From: Nonomuraea sp. NBC_00507 | Lineage (GTDB): Bacteria > Actinomycetota > Actinomycetes > Streptosporangiales > Streptosporangiaceae | Length of the DNA stretch: 64,000 nt | Reading direction: 5' to 3' | Assembly: GCF_036013525.1 (NCBI RefSeq) | Contig: NZ_CP107853.1 | Coordinates: 6,386,001-6,450,000, forward strand | Shown here: piece after piece, positions 52,046 to 60,820 of the stretch | Position numbering within the stretch: the first letter of the stretch is position 1 | How the letters are laid out: every line of letters starts with the position of its first letter | The notes under the pieces: model-generated | Seen by the model: only the letters and a program-made list of their open reading frames with translations | Database searches by the model: none | Told to the model about the DNA's origin: nothing | Position numbers and translations under genes: made by a program

Positions 52046-53824
52046 ATGGCCGAAGCGACGCACGCAAACCCCGCCCCCGAGGGCCCCAGCCGGCGCACGC
52101 TGCTGCGTGGGGCCGCCGTCGCCGGCGGCGCGCTGGTGACGGGCGCGGTGCTGGGCGGTACGCCCGCCCGCGCCGAGGTCGAGTACGACGTCGTCGTGGT
52201 CGGCGCCGGCGCCGCGGGTATGACCGCGGCCCTCGCCGCGGCCAAGCGGGGCCTGCGTACCGTCGTGGTGGAGAAGGCGCCCACGTTCGGCGGGTCGGCC
52301 GCGCGCTCCGGCGCCGGGATCTGGATCCCGAACAACGAGGTCATCCTGGCCGCCGGGGTGCCGGACACCCCCGCCAAGGCCGCCGCCTACCTCGCCCGGG
52401 TGGTCGGCGGCGACGTGCCGGTCGAGCGGCAGCAGGCGTTCCTGGCGGCCGGGCCGGCCATGATCTCGTTCGTGATGCGCAACAGCCCGCTGCGGTTCCG
52501 GTTCATGGAGGGCTACTCCGACTACTATCCGGAGTTCCCCGGCGGCATGCCGAACGGGCGCTCCATCGAGCCCGCCCAGCTCGACGGCCGCATCCTGGGC
52601 GCCGAGCTGGACCGGCTGAACGCCCCGTACATCCCCAGCCCGGCGGGCATGGTCGTCTTCAGCGCCGACTACAAGTGGCTGACGCTCGCCCTCGTCAACG
52701 CGAAGGGCGCGGCGGTCGCCGCCGAATGCCTGCTGCGGGGCACCGAGGCCGCGCTGCGCGGCGAGAAGCCGCTGACCATGGGCCAGGCCCTGGCCGCCGG
52801 ACTGCGTGCCGGGCTGCTGTCGGCCGGTGTGCCGGTGTGGCTCAACACCCCGCTCACCGATCTGCACCTCGAGGGCGGGCGCGCGAGCGGCGTGGTGGTG
52901 TCGAGGAACGGCACCCAGACCCTGGTCAGGGCCGCCCGCGGCGTCATCGTCGGCTCGGGCGGGTTCGAGCACAGCGCGGCCATGCGGGCCGAGTTCCAGC
53001 GCCAGCCCATCGGGACGAGCTGGACCGTCGGCGCGAAGGAGAACACCGGAGCCGGCATCGAGGCCGGCGAGCGCGCCGGGGCGGCGCTGGGGCTGATGGA
53101 CGACGCCTGGTGGGGGCCCGCCATCCCGCTGCCCGATCAGCCGTACTTCTGCCTGGCCGAGCGCACGCTGCCCGGCTGCATCATCGTCAACGGCGACGGC
53201 GTGCGCTTCGTGAACGAGGGCGCGCCCTACAGCGACGTCGTGCACGTCATGTACGACCGCAACACCCCCGCCGACCAGCACATCCCGTCCTGGCTGATCG
53301 TCGACCAGCAATATCGCAACCGCTACCTGTTCAAGGACGTCGCCCCGCTCCTGCCGCTGCCCGCCTCCTGGTACGACAGCGGCGCCGTGCACAAGGCGTG
53401 GACCATCGAGCAGCTGGCCCAGCGGATCGGCGTGCCCGCGGCGGCGCTGCGCGGCACGGTCACGCGCTTCAACGAGTTCGCCGCGACCGGGAAGGACCTC
53501 GACTTCCACCGCGGCGACAGCGCCTATGACCGTTACTACACCGACCCATCCGTCAAGCCGAACCCCTGCCTGGCGCCCTTGTGGCTGCCGCCGTTCTACG
53601 CGTTCAAGATCGTACCGGGGGATCTCGGGACGAAGGGCGGGATGGTCACGGACGCGCGGGCACGCGTGCTGCGGGCGGACGGCTCGGTCATTCCCGGCCT
53701 GTACGCCGCCGGCAACGCCAGCGCCGCCGTCATGGGCCACAGTTACGCCGGCTCGGGCTCGACCCTCGGTCCCGCCATGACCTTCGGCTACGTCGCCGCC
53801 AACCACATCGCCGACTCGATGTAA
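52046..53824 (+). CDS. Tat-exported KstD-like FAD-dependent dehydrogenase
   Basis: The 592-residue protein has a Tat signal (SRRTLLRGAAVAGG), a dinucleotide site (VVVVGAGAAGMTAALAAAKRG, here ending VVVEKA) and features of 3-ketosteroid delta-1-dehydrogenases: MEGYSDYYPEFPGG with the Tyr motif and YAAGNASAAVMGHSYAGSG near the C-terminus. KstDs are normally cytosolic; an exported one is unusual and might oxidise another hydrophobic substrate. No other steroid genes are nearby. Confidence 0.83.
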   Translation: MAEATHANPAPEGPSRRTLLRGAAVAGGALVTGAVLGGTPARAEVEYDVVVVGAGAAGMTAALAAAKRGLRTVVVEKAPTFGGSAARSGAGIWIPNNEVILAAGVPDTPAKAAAYLARVVGGDVPVERQQAFLAAGPAMISFVMRNSPLRFRFMEGYSDYYPEFPGGMPNGRSIEPAQLDGRILGAELDRLNAPYIPSPAGMVVFSADYKWLTLALVNAKGAAVAAECLLRGTEAALRGEKPLTMGQALAAGLRAGLLSAGVPVWLNTPLTDLHLEGGRASGVVVSRNGTQTLVRAARGVIVGSGGFEHSAAMRAEFQRQPIGTSWTVGAKENTGAGIEAGERAGAALGLMDDAWWGPAIPLPDQPYFCLAERTLPGCIIVNGDGVRFVNEGAPYSDVVHVMYDRNTPADQHIPSWLIVDQQYRNRYLFKDVAPLLPLPASWYDSGAVHKAWTIEQLAQRIGVPAAALRGTVTRFNEFAATGKDLDFHRGDSAYDRYYTDPSVKPNPCLAPLWLPPFYAFKIVPGDLGTKGGMVTDARARVLRADGSVIPGLYAAGNASAAVMGHSYAGSGSTLGPAMTFGYVAANHIADSM

Positions 53825-53837
53825 CAACTGCTACATT
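53819..53837 (+). promoter_or_regulatory. Palindrome and -10 box of the ChrB-like gene
   Basis: ATGTA (53819-53823) and TACAT (53832-53836) are inverted arms around 8 bases. The right arm overlaps TACATT (53832-53837), a -10 box ending 7 bases before GTG 53845, so the mRNA is probably leaderless. The palindrome overlaps the stop codon of the KstD-like gene and may be the ChrB-type operator. Confidence 0.45.
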
Positions 53838-53844
53838 CGGGCGT

Positions 53845-54396
53845 GTGACAAAGCAGTGGGTGGTGCTCCTCGTCCGGCTGCCCGCCGGTCCGTCGCGGCA
53901 CCGGGTCGCGGTGTGGCGGGAGCTGCGCCGGCTCGGGGCCGTGTCCTTGGGGCAGGGCACCTGGACGGTGCCCGACGTGCCGGTCTTCGCCGACGGTCTG
54001 GCCCGGGCCGTCGAGCTCGCCGGCACGGCCGGGGGAGAGGCGGTCGTGCTGGAGGCGGCCGGTCGCACGCCGGCCGACTCCGAGCGCCTGCAGGCCATGT
54101 TCACGGCCGCCCGCCGTGAGGACTGGGCCGAGTTCCTCGCCGACTGCGGAAAATTCGAGGAGGAGCTGGCCAAGGAGATCCGGCAGGCCAAGTTCACGCT
54201 GGCCGAGCTGGAAGAGGAGGAGCAGTCGCTGGAGCGGCTGCGGCGCTGGCACCGCGCCCTGACCGCACGCGACGTGTTCGGCACCCCGGAGGCCGAGCAG
54301 GCCGCCCAGCGGCTGGCGGCGTGCACCGCGGCCTGCGAGGACTACGCCGAACGTGTCTTCGCCGCCCTCCACCAGACGCCGGGCGGGCGCGCATGA
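53845..54396 (+). CDS. ChrB-like protein (chromate-resistance regulator family)
   Basis: The 183-residue protein begins TKQWVVLLVRLPAGPSRHRVAV and contains LGQGTWTVPDVP, matching the ChrB N-terminal domain. A charged helical region (about 110-150, rich in Glu and Lys) suggests a coiled coil. ChrB proteins sense chromate and regulate efflux. The C-terminal ChrB domain of longer members is missing. Its TGA overlaps the ATG of the MFS gene (ATGA), so both act together; no ChrA is visible. Confidence 0.78.
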   Translation: MTKQWVVLLVRLPAGPSRHRVAVWRELRRLGAVSLGQGTWTVPDVPVFADGLARAVELAGTAGGEAVVLEAAGRTPADSERLQAMFTAARREDWAEFLADCGKFEEELAKEIRQAKFTLAELEEEEQSLERLRRWHRALTARDVFGTPEAEQAAQRLAACTAACEDYAERVFAALHQTPGGRA

Positions 54397-55574
54397 CGGC
54401 GTCCGGCGCGCAGGCGCCGCCCACGCCGCGCGGGCGGATGTGGCCGCTGTACGCGGCCGGGTTCACCACCGCGTTCGGCGCGCACGGCGTCGCGGCCAGC
54501 CTCGGCGGCCAGTCCCCGGACGCGGTGACGTCGCTGCTGGTCCTGGGCGGCCTGCTGGCGCTGTACGACGGCGCCGAGGTGCTGCTCAAGCCGGTCTTCG
54601 GCACCCTGGCCGACCGGATCGGCGCCCGCCCGGTGCTGCTGGGCGGACTGGTCGCCTTCGCCTGCGCCTCGGCCGTGTACGCGCTCGCCGACAACCCCGG
54701 CGCGCTGTGGGCCGCCCGCCTCGGCCAGGGCGCCGCCGCCTCCGCGTTCTCCCCGTCGGCCTCCGCCCTGGTCGCCAGGCTCAACCCGGCCGGCACGCAC
54801 GGCCGCGCGTTCGGCGGCTACGGCTTCTACAAGAGCCTCGGCTACACGCTGGGGCCGCTGCTCGGCGGCGTGCTGGTGTGGGCGGGCGGGCTCCGGCTGC
54901 TGTTCGCGGTGATGGCGGTGCTCGCGGCGGCCGTCGCGGTGTGGGCGGCGCTGACCGTGCCCCGCGTGCCGCCGCTGCCCAGGACCCGCCAGACCGTGCT
55001 GGACCTCGCGCGCCGCCTGGCCGAGCGGACGTTCTGGCAGCCCACGGCCGCGCTGGCCGCCGCCACCGCCGCGCTGTCGGTCGGCGTCGGCTTCCTGCCG
55101 GTCTCCGGGGCGGCCGCGGGCCTGGGCCCCGTCGCCACCGGGGCTGCGGTGTCCGTGCTGGCCGCCTGCGCCGCCGTCGTGCAACCGGCCGCCGGACGGG
55201 CCCTGGACGCCGGCCGGATCACCACCCGTGCGGGCCTCGCCGCCGGTCTCGCGATCACCGCCGCCGGCCTGGCCCTGGCGGTGGTGCCGGGCCTGGCGGG
55301 AGTGCTGGCGTCGGCCGTGCTCATCGGGGCGGGCACAGGACTGATCACCCCGCTGGGCTTCGCCGCCCTGGCCGCCTCCACCCCGCAGGAGCGGCTCGGC
55401 CAGACCATGGGGACCGCCGAACTCGGCCGCGAACTGGGCGACGCGGGCGGCCCGCTCCTGGTCGCCGCCGTCGCCACGGCCGCCACCCTCGCCCACGGCT
55501 ACGCCGCGCTCGCCCTCCTGCTGGTCATCGCCCCGGTCGCCCTGCTCGCCGGCGCCCTCCGCGCCCGCGGGTGA
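54393..55574 (+). CDS. MFS efflux transporter coupled to ChrB-like protein
   Basis: The 393-residue protein has twelve predicted helices with the MFS loop LADRIGARPVLL and GFYKSLGYTLGPLLGG. Ala-rich composition and coupling to the ChrB-like gene suggest an exporter for chromate or another toxic anion; in actinobacteria ChrB-MFS pairs occur without ChrA. Substrate is inferred. Confidence 0.83.
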   Translation: MTASGAQAPPTPRGRMWPLYAAGFTTAFGAHGVAASLGGQSPDAVTSLLVLGGLLALYDGAEVLLKPVFGTLADRIGARPVLLGGLVAFACASAVYALADNPGALWAARLGQGAAASAFSPSASALVARLNPAGTHGRAFGGYGFYKSLGYTLGPLLGGVLVWAGGLRLLFAVMAVLAAAVAVWAALTVPRVPPLPRTRQTVLDLARRLAERTFWQPTAALAAATAALSVGVGFLPVSGAAAGLGPVATGAAVSVLAACAAVVQPAAGRALDAGRITTRAGLAAGLAITAAGLALAVVPGLAGVLASAVLIGAGTGLITPLGFAALAASTPQERLGQTMGTAELGRELGDAGGPLLVAAVATAATLAHGYAALALLLVIAPVALLAGALRARG

Positions 55575-55638
55575 GGCTCAATCGGGGAAAGATCTGCGAA
55601 TCGGGGCGATCCCGGGCGAATCCTGGCAGACTCACCGG

Positions 55639-56040
55639 GTGACCGCGTCGTTACGCATGAGGAGGATCATGCCCCCGAGGATCATCACCGCCCTGGTCGT
55701 CGCCGCATCCATCATCAGCCTCGCCCCGGCCGGCCAAGCGTCCGCGACCGCCGCCGTGTCCGCCGTCGGTGCCAAGCCGAACCTGCGTGCCTGCTACGAC
55801 GGCAGGTGCAAGCTGACCCTCACCAAGCGTGTGACGTTCCGGGTCAGCTCCCGCTTCGGCATCACCAGGTTGTCCGTCGGCTTCACCGGGAAAGGTGTGA
55901 CCGTGAAGGGCACCGGGCCGGGCATCGGCGCGGGAGCGTCATTCAGCAAGGGCGGGTCCGCGACCGTCAGCGGCATCAAGTTCAGCATCGTGTCGCTGTC
56001 GTCGCGCAAGGCGGTGCTCAACCTCGTTCCCGTACGCTGA
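55639..56040 (+). CDS. Small secreted protein of unknown function
   Basis: The product of 133 residues or fewer has a clear signal peptide (IITALVVAASIISLAPAGQASA) and a mature part with one Cys pair (ACYDGRCKL) and beta-strand-rich sequence ending LNLVPVR. The start may be GTG 55639, ATG 55657 or ATG 55669; AGGAGG lies 3 bases before the last. Its last 102 bases overlap the convergent phosphatase gene. I do not recognise a functional domain. Confidence 0.65.
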   Translation: MTASLRMRRIMPPRIITALVVAASIISLAPAGQASATAAVSAVGAKPNLRACYDGRCKLTLTKRVTFRVSSRFGITRLSVGFTGKGVTVKGTGPGIGAGASFSKGGSATVSGIKFSIVSLSSRKAVLNLVPVR

Positions 56041-58149
56041 CCCGCGCGTCGCGTCACGCAGGAGCAACACCGCGATGTCGTCCGCACGCTGGTCCACGGA
56101 GGCCTCCTCGATGAGGGACTCCGCCAGGTCGTGCAGGGGCACGCCGGGGATCGGGGTGAAGCGCTCGGCCAGGTCCGCTATCGATTCGCCCAGGTCGAGG
56201 CCCGGCTCCTCGATGAGGCCGTCGGTGTAGAGGGTCAGCACGGAGCCGGGCGGCAGGTCCAGCTCCGTGGTGGCGTACTCGGCCTCCGGGTCGATGCCGA
56301 GCAGCAGTCCCGGTGACGTGTCGATGACCTGGGCGGGCTTGCCCGGCCGGCCGAGCAGCGGCGGCAAGTGTCCCGCGCTGGCCAGGCAGGCGATGTGCCG
56401 CTCGAGGTCGAGGCTGACGTACAGGCAGCTGGTGAACCGGTCCGGGGCCAGCTCGATGAGCAGCCGGTTGGTGCGCGCGAGCACCTCGCCGGGGGTGGCG
56501 CCGCCCGTGGCATGGGCGCGGATGGCGGTGCGCACCTGCCCCATGAGCGCCGCGGCGGTGACGTCGTGCCCCTGGACGTCACCGATGACCGCGGCCACCA
56601 TGGTGTCGCTCAGCCGGATCAGGTCGTAGAAGTCACCGCCGATGTCCATGCCGGGATTGGCGGGCACGTAGCGGGCGGCCAGCTCCAGGCCGGGCACCTC
56701 GGGCAGCGTACGCGGCAGCAGGCTCGACTGCAGGCACTGGGCGAGCTGATGCTTGACGTCGTAGAGCCGGGCCCGCTCGAACGCCTGCGCGATCAGCCCG
56801 GCGAGCGCGGTCAGCGTGGCGCGCTCGTCGGTGCTGAAGTGGTGCGGGCGGTCATAGGCCAGAACGCAGGTGCCGATGGGCCGCCCGGACGTGATCAGCG
56901 GCAGGAACGCCCAGGCGGACATGTCGTCGGAGCGGAGGGCGTCCGGGTAGGCCGCACGGAGCTCGTCCCAGGAGGAGAAGAAGGCCGGCTTGCCGATGTC
57001 GTACGGATGCCGCTCCGAAGCCGGCGGGACCACGGGACGCCCGTCGAACTCCTCGACGGCCTCCCTGCTGTATCCCCGGGAGGCGGCCACGCGCATCCTG
57101 CCGGCCCCTGAGGTGAGGATGGCCAGGGCCTGCACGTTGTAGACGGGCATGACATGATCGGCGACGAGGTCGACCACCTCCTGGGCGGTCACCGCCCGGG
57201 CGAGCGTGGTCGCGAGGTGCAGCATCTCGTGCAGCGCGATCACCCGGGTGGGGCGGTCCGTGCCGGTCTCCGGCACGTGGCGGGCGAGGTCGTGGTCCGT
57301 CTCGTCGGGCGTGATGCGCACCGTGATGCCCGTTAGGCCGGGGAACAGCCGGAAGAACAGCAGCCGCCCGTCCTTGTTGCGGCCGGTGAACGAGGTGACC
57401 TGCCGGCTGAAGACCGCGGCACGGTGGCGGTCCTCGAAGACCGGATTCCATGGCAGCGCCTTCCACAGGCGCTCACCGAGCAGCTCCGACGAGCAGATTC
57501 CGAGCAGGTCCGAGGCCGACGTGGTGAGGAAGGTCACGCGGCCCTCCACGTCCAGCGAGCAATATCCCTCGGGGAGCCGATTGAGGCACTCCATGGCCAC
57601 CAGTTGCCCGTTCGGCTCGGCCGTGTGCACGAGACGGGGATCCAGGACCCGGGGCCTGGGCCCGGGGGTGATCGGATGACCTTCGTCGGCCGCCTCCCGG
57701 AGCACCTCCCCGATGCGGGTGCAGGTCGCGTCCATGATGGTACGCAGGCGCCGGCTGAGCATGGTCGCGGGCCCGGAAGGCAACAGCAGCACGAGCCCGC
57801 CCCAGACGGTGTCGCCGGTGCGGATCGGGGAGATCGCCGCCGCGTAGTGGTAGGGCAGCGCGAGCGCCGCCGTGGGGAACGCGCGGGCCATGTGCTCCCG
57901 GTCGGACAGCCAGATCATGTGCCGCTCGCGCACCGCCGCCGCGACCGGCACGGGGTCGTTCCTCCTGATCCTGGCCCACGCGCGGGCGGCCCGCGCGGGC
58001 ATGCCCACCTGCGCGTCCATCAGCAGCACCTCGCCGTCTTCCGCCACAAGATAGACGGCGCCGATGTGGGCGCCCGTGCCGGCGACGGCCTTGATCAGCA
58101 GCTCGTCCAATCGAGACGAGCCACAGTGCGAGGCGGCCTCCTCCCGCAC
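55939..58149 (-). CDS. GAF/PAS sensor PP2C-type (SpoIIE) serine phosphatase
   Basis: The 736-residue protein has an N-terminal GAF-like domain (about 8-155), a PAS-like segment (about 180-270), a second GAF (about 300-460) and a SpoIIE/PP2C domain (about 480-700) with MDIGGDFYDLIRL, VIGDVQGHDVTAAALMGQVR, LTLYTDGLIEEPG and RADDIAVLLLR. Such proteins dephosphorylate anti-anti-sigma factors in partner-switching cascades. There is no kinase domain and no STAS partner nearby. The C-terminal 35 residues beyond the PP2C fold are coded opposite the small secreted protein. Confidence 0.88.
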   Translation of the reverse strand: MREEAASHCGSSRLDELLIKAVAGTGAHIGAVYLVAEDGEVLLMDAQVGMPARAARAWARIRRNDPVPVAAAVRERHMIWLSDREHMARAFPTAALALPYHYAAAISPIRTGDTVWGGLVLLLPSGPATMLSRRLRTIMDATCTRIGEVLREAADEGHPITPGPRPRVLDPRLVHTAEPNGQLVAMECLNRLPEGYCSLDVEGRVTFLTTSASDLLGICSSELLGERLWKALPWNPVFEDRHRAAVFSRQVTSFTGRNKDGRLLFFRLFPGLTGITVRITPDETDHDLARHVPETGTDRPTRVIALHEMLHLATTLARAVTAQEVVDLVADHVMPVYNVQALAILTSGAGRMRVAASRGYSREAVEEFDGRPVVPPASERHPYDIGKPAFFSSWDELRAAYPDALRSDDMSAWAFLPLITSGRPIGTCVLAYDRPHHFSTDERATLTALAGLIAQAFERARLYDVKHQLAQCLQSSLLPRTLPEVPGLELAARYVPANPGMDIGGDFYDLIRLSDTMVAAVIGDVQGHDVTAAALMGQVRTAIRAHATGGATPGEVLARTNRLLIELAPDRFTSCLYVSLDLERHIACLASAGHLPPLLGRPGKPAQVIDTSPGLLLGIDPEAEYATTELDLPPGSVLTLYTDGLIEEPGLDLGESIADLAERFTPIPGVPLHDLAESLIEEASVDQRADDIAVLLLRDATRGSAYGNEVEHRLARRQRHDAELDAADGRGPALAE

Positions 58150-58315
58150 CGCCTCAGCCCTTCCTCACGCTCACGAACCGTGAACGGAAAAGCAGCTCCA
58201 AACCCCGCATACGGGCAGAATACACGCAGGAATGGAGCGAATTGCTTACGTTGTGTTCATGCTCTGGCCTGCGTCTCGTACGCCGGGGACGCCGGTCCTT
58301 AAGGAGCGGGGCGCG

Positions 58316-59434
58316 CTACGCTCCTCCGGCGTCGGCCTCGTCCAGGACCCGCTGGGCGACGGCGAAGGCGGCGTTGGCCGCGGGCACGCCGCAGTAGACG
58401 GCGCTCTGCAGGAGTACCTCGCCGATCTCGTCCGGGGTCAGCCCGTTGCGGAGGGCCGCGCGCACGTGCATGGCCAGCTCCTCCAGGTGGCCGTGGGCGA
58501 CGAGCGCGGTGAGCGTCACGCAGCTGCGGGTACGGCGGTCCAGGCCCGGCCTGGTCCAGATCTCGCCCCAGGCGTAGCGGGTGATGAAGTCCTGGAAATC
58601 CCTGGTGAACGGGGTGGTGCGGGCGATCGCCCGGTCCACGTGCGCGTCACCGAGCACCTCCCGGCGTACCCGCATGCCGGGGACGGCGGGCAGGTGGGCG
58701 AGGAGCGCGGCCGTGACGCGTGCGGGCTGGTCGACGTTGGCCAAGTGCGCGGCGCCGGCAAGCTCGACGAGCGTGGCGCCGGCGATGCCGTCGGCCAGCT
58801 GCCTGGCGTGCTCGGGCGGCGTCGCCGGGTCGTCCCGACCGGCCACGATCAGGGTGGGAACCTTGATCGCGGCCAGCGAGTCGCGCAGGTCATAGGCCGA
58901 CAGGGCGTCGCAGCAGGCGGCGTACCCTTCAGGGTCGGCGGCGGCCAGGTCGCCGAGCAGCGCCTGGGCGAGCGGTGCGGGGAGGTCGGCGGGGGCGCCG
59001 GCGAACCAGCGCTTGGCCGTGGCCTCCAGCAGCGGCCCCGTCCCCTCGGCGCGGACCAGCCCCGCCCGGTCCCGCCACGCCTGCGGCTCGCCGAACCTGG
59101 CGGAGGAGCAGACCATCGCCAGCGACCGGACCCGGCCGGGGTGGCCGAGGGCCAGGGTGGCGCCGATCGCGCCGCCGATCGAGATGCCCGCATAGTGGAA
59201 GCCGCCGAAGCCTCGCGCGTCGGCCACCTCCAGCACCATGCGCGCCAGGTCGTCGATCGAGCTCACGGCGGCCGCCGGTGAGCCGCCGTGGCCGGGCAGG
59301 TCGAATCTGAGCACCCGGAAGGTCCGCGCGAGCGCGTCCACCTGCGGCTCCCACACCCGCAGGGACGTGCCCACCGACGGGCCGAGGATCAGCGGCTCGC
59401 CGTTCTCCGGGCCGTCCAGCCGGTGCTGCAACAT
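58316..59434 (-). CDS. pcaL: Fused 3-oxoadipate enol-lactonase / 4-carboxymuconolactone decarboxylase
   Basis: The 372-residue protein joins an alpha/beta-hydrolase (about 1-250; nucleophile Ser in AGISIGGAIG, Asp in AGRDDPATP, His in GAAHLANVDQ) to a carboxymuconolactone decarboxylase (about 255-372; GLDRRTRSCVTLTALVAHGH, EVLLQSAVYCGVPAANAAF). It converts 4-carboxymuconolactone to 3-oxoadipate in two steps, as in the PcaL fusions of actinomycetes. It is the last gene of the pca operon, 2 bases after pcaB. Confidence 0.93.
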   Translation of the reverse strand: MLQHRLDGPENGEPLILGPSVGTSLRVWEPQVDALARTFRVLRFDLPGHGGSPAAAVSSIDDLARMVLEVADARGFGGFHYAGISIGGAIGATLALGHPGRVRSLAMVCSSARFGEPQAWRDRAGLVRAEGTGPLLEATAKRWFAGAPADLPAPLAQALLGDLAAADPEGYAACCDALSAYDLRDSLAAIKVPTLIVAGRDDPATPPEHARQLADGIAGATLVELAGAAHLANVDQPARVTAALLAHLPAVPGMRVRREVLGDAHVDRAIARTTPFTRDFQDFITRYAWGEIWTRPGLDRRTRSCVTLTALVAHGHLEELAMHVRAALRNGLTPDEIGEVLLQSAVYCGVPAANAAFAVAQRVLDEADAGGA

Positions 59435-59436
59435 CG

Positions 59437-60819
59437 TTATTCCTCCTCGAGCGACCGGTCGACCAGGGCCCGTGCGGAGCCTGCCGAGCCGGACAGGGTG
59501 TCGGACTCGGGCACGTTGGACAGGGTGTCGGACTCGGGCACGTTGGACAGGGTGTCGGACTCGGGCACGTTGGACAGGGTGTCGGACTCGGGCACGTTGG
59601 ACAGGGTCAGGTTGGCGCGCATGCGGTCCGGGTGCACCCGCAGGTCCGCGACCAGTTCGGCGGCGTCACGGGCGGCTCCGGCCACCAGGCGCAGCGCCTC
59701 GCGCAGCGGCTGCCATTCCGCGTGCCAGGCGCCGGACGGGCGCTCGTCCTCGGCGGCGAGCGAACCGTACAGGACGGCGGCGAGCGAGGGCAGCTGGCGG
59801 GCGGCGGCGGCGATCATCGTGGATCTGACCGGGTTGTGCTTGTGCGGCATGGACGACGACCCGCCGCCGACGCCCTCGGACACCTCGCCGATCTCGGTAC
59901 GTGACAGGACGAGCACATCGGCCGCCATCTTGCCCAGCGCCCCGGCCGTGAACGCCAGTGCGCCGGCCAGGTCGGCGACGGGCGTCCGCAACACGTGCCA
60001 CGGCAGCCGCGGCTCGGCCAGCCCGACCTCCGCCGCAAACCGAGCCACGAGCAGCAACCCGGCATCGCCAGCCGCCGCGCCGCCGCCTCCCGTCGCGCTG
60101 CCACCCGCGCCGGCCGCCGTGCCGCCGCCGGTTGCGCCGCCGCCCGCTACGCCGCGGTCGGTTGCCCACGCGTCGGTGGCGCTGTTCGGCGGCGGGCCGG
60201 CAGGCGCGGCCGTTCCCCGGGTGGGGTGGAATGCGGCCAGGGTGCCGGCCGCGCCGCCGAGTTGGGCCGGGAGCGCGGCCCGGGCGGCACGCAGGCGGGT
60301 GCGGGCGTCGGCGGCCAGCAGGCGCCAGCCCGCCGCCTTGAGCCCGAACGTCGTCGGCACCGCCTGCTGGGTGAGGGTCCGCGCTGCCATCAGGGTGTCG
60401 CGGTGGCCGGCCGCCAGCCGGCCGAGCGCGGCCACGACCCGGTCGAGGTCCGCCAGGACCGCGCCCAGCGTGCGGTACGCGACCAGCATGATCGCCGTGT
60501 CGACGATGTCCTGGCTGGTCGCGCCGCGATGGACGTACGCGCCGAAGGGCTCCGCGGCCTCGCGGAGATCCACCACCAAGGGAATGACCGGATTGCCGCC
60601 GGAACGAGCCCGTTCGACCAGCCCCGGCAGATCGAAGGCCGTGACCCGCGCGCAGGCCGCCACGGCCTCGGCCGCCTCCCGCGGCACCAGACCAAGCACC
60701 GCCTGCGCCCGCACAAGCGCCGCCTCGGCATCCAGCATGGCCTGCAGGAAGGCGACGTCGCCGGTCTCCTCGGCCGCGCCCCGCATCGGGGACAGCAGTC
60801 CGAGGTCCGCGCCGGGCAC
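59437..60819 (-). CDS. pcaB: 3-carboxy-cis,cis-muconate cycloisomerase with C-terminal repeats
   Basis: The 460-residue enzyme belongs to the fumarase/argininosuccinate-lyase superfamily; the signature GGGSSSMPHKHNP and YVHRGATSQDIVDTA are present. It cyclises 3-carboxymuconate to 4-carboxymuconolactone. GTG 60819 is one base after the pcaG stop; ATG 60786 is an alternative. Two oddities: a Gly/Ala-rich insert (about 203-235) and, near the C-terminus, four perfect copies of LSNVPESDT encoded by a 27-bp repeat. Both lie away from the catalytic signature, so activity is probably kept. Confidence 0.92.
   Translation of the reverse strand: MPGADLGLLSPMRGAAEETGDVAFLQAMLDAEAALVRAQAVLGLVPREAAEAVAACARVTAFDLPGLVERARSGGNPVIPLVVDLREAAEPFGAYVHRGATSQDIVDTAIMLVAYRTLGAVLADLDRVVAALGRLAAGHRDTLMAARTLTQQAVPTTFGLKAAGWRLLAADARTRLRAARAALPAQLGGAAGTLAAFHPTRGTAAPAGPPPNSATDAWATDRGVAGGGATGGGTAAGAGGSATGGGGAAAGDAGLLLVARFAAEVGLAEPRLPWHVLRTPVADLAGALAFTAGALGKMAADVLVLSRTEIGEVSEGVGGGSSSMPHKHNPVRSTMIAAAARQLPSLAAVLYGSLAAEDERPSGAWHAEWQPLREALRLVAGAARDAAELVADLRVHPDRMRANLTLSNVPESDTLSNVPESDTLSNVPESDTLSNVPESDTLSGSAGSARALVDRSLEEE
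59491..59607. repeat. 27-bp coding tandem repeat in pcaB, four perfect units
   Basis: Units at 59491-59517, 59518-59544, 59545-59571 and 59572-59598 are identical, followed by a 9-base partial copy. On the coding strand each unit gives the nine residues LSNVPESDT. Identity at synonymous sites indicates recent expansion; the period is a multiple of three so the frame is preserved. Confidence 0.97.
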
Positions 60820-60820
60820 G

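Noticed and set aside
59491..59598. Possible CRISPR array
   Set aside because: The units are contiguous with no spacers and keep the pcaB reading frame; it is a coding tandem repeat.
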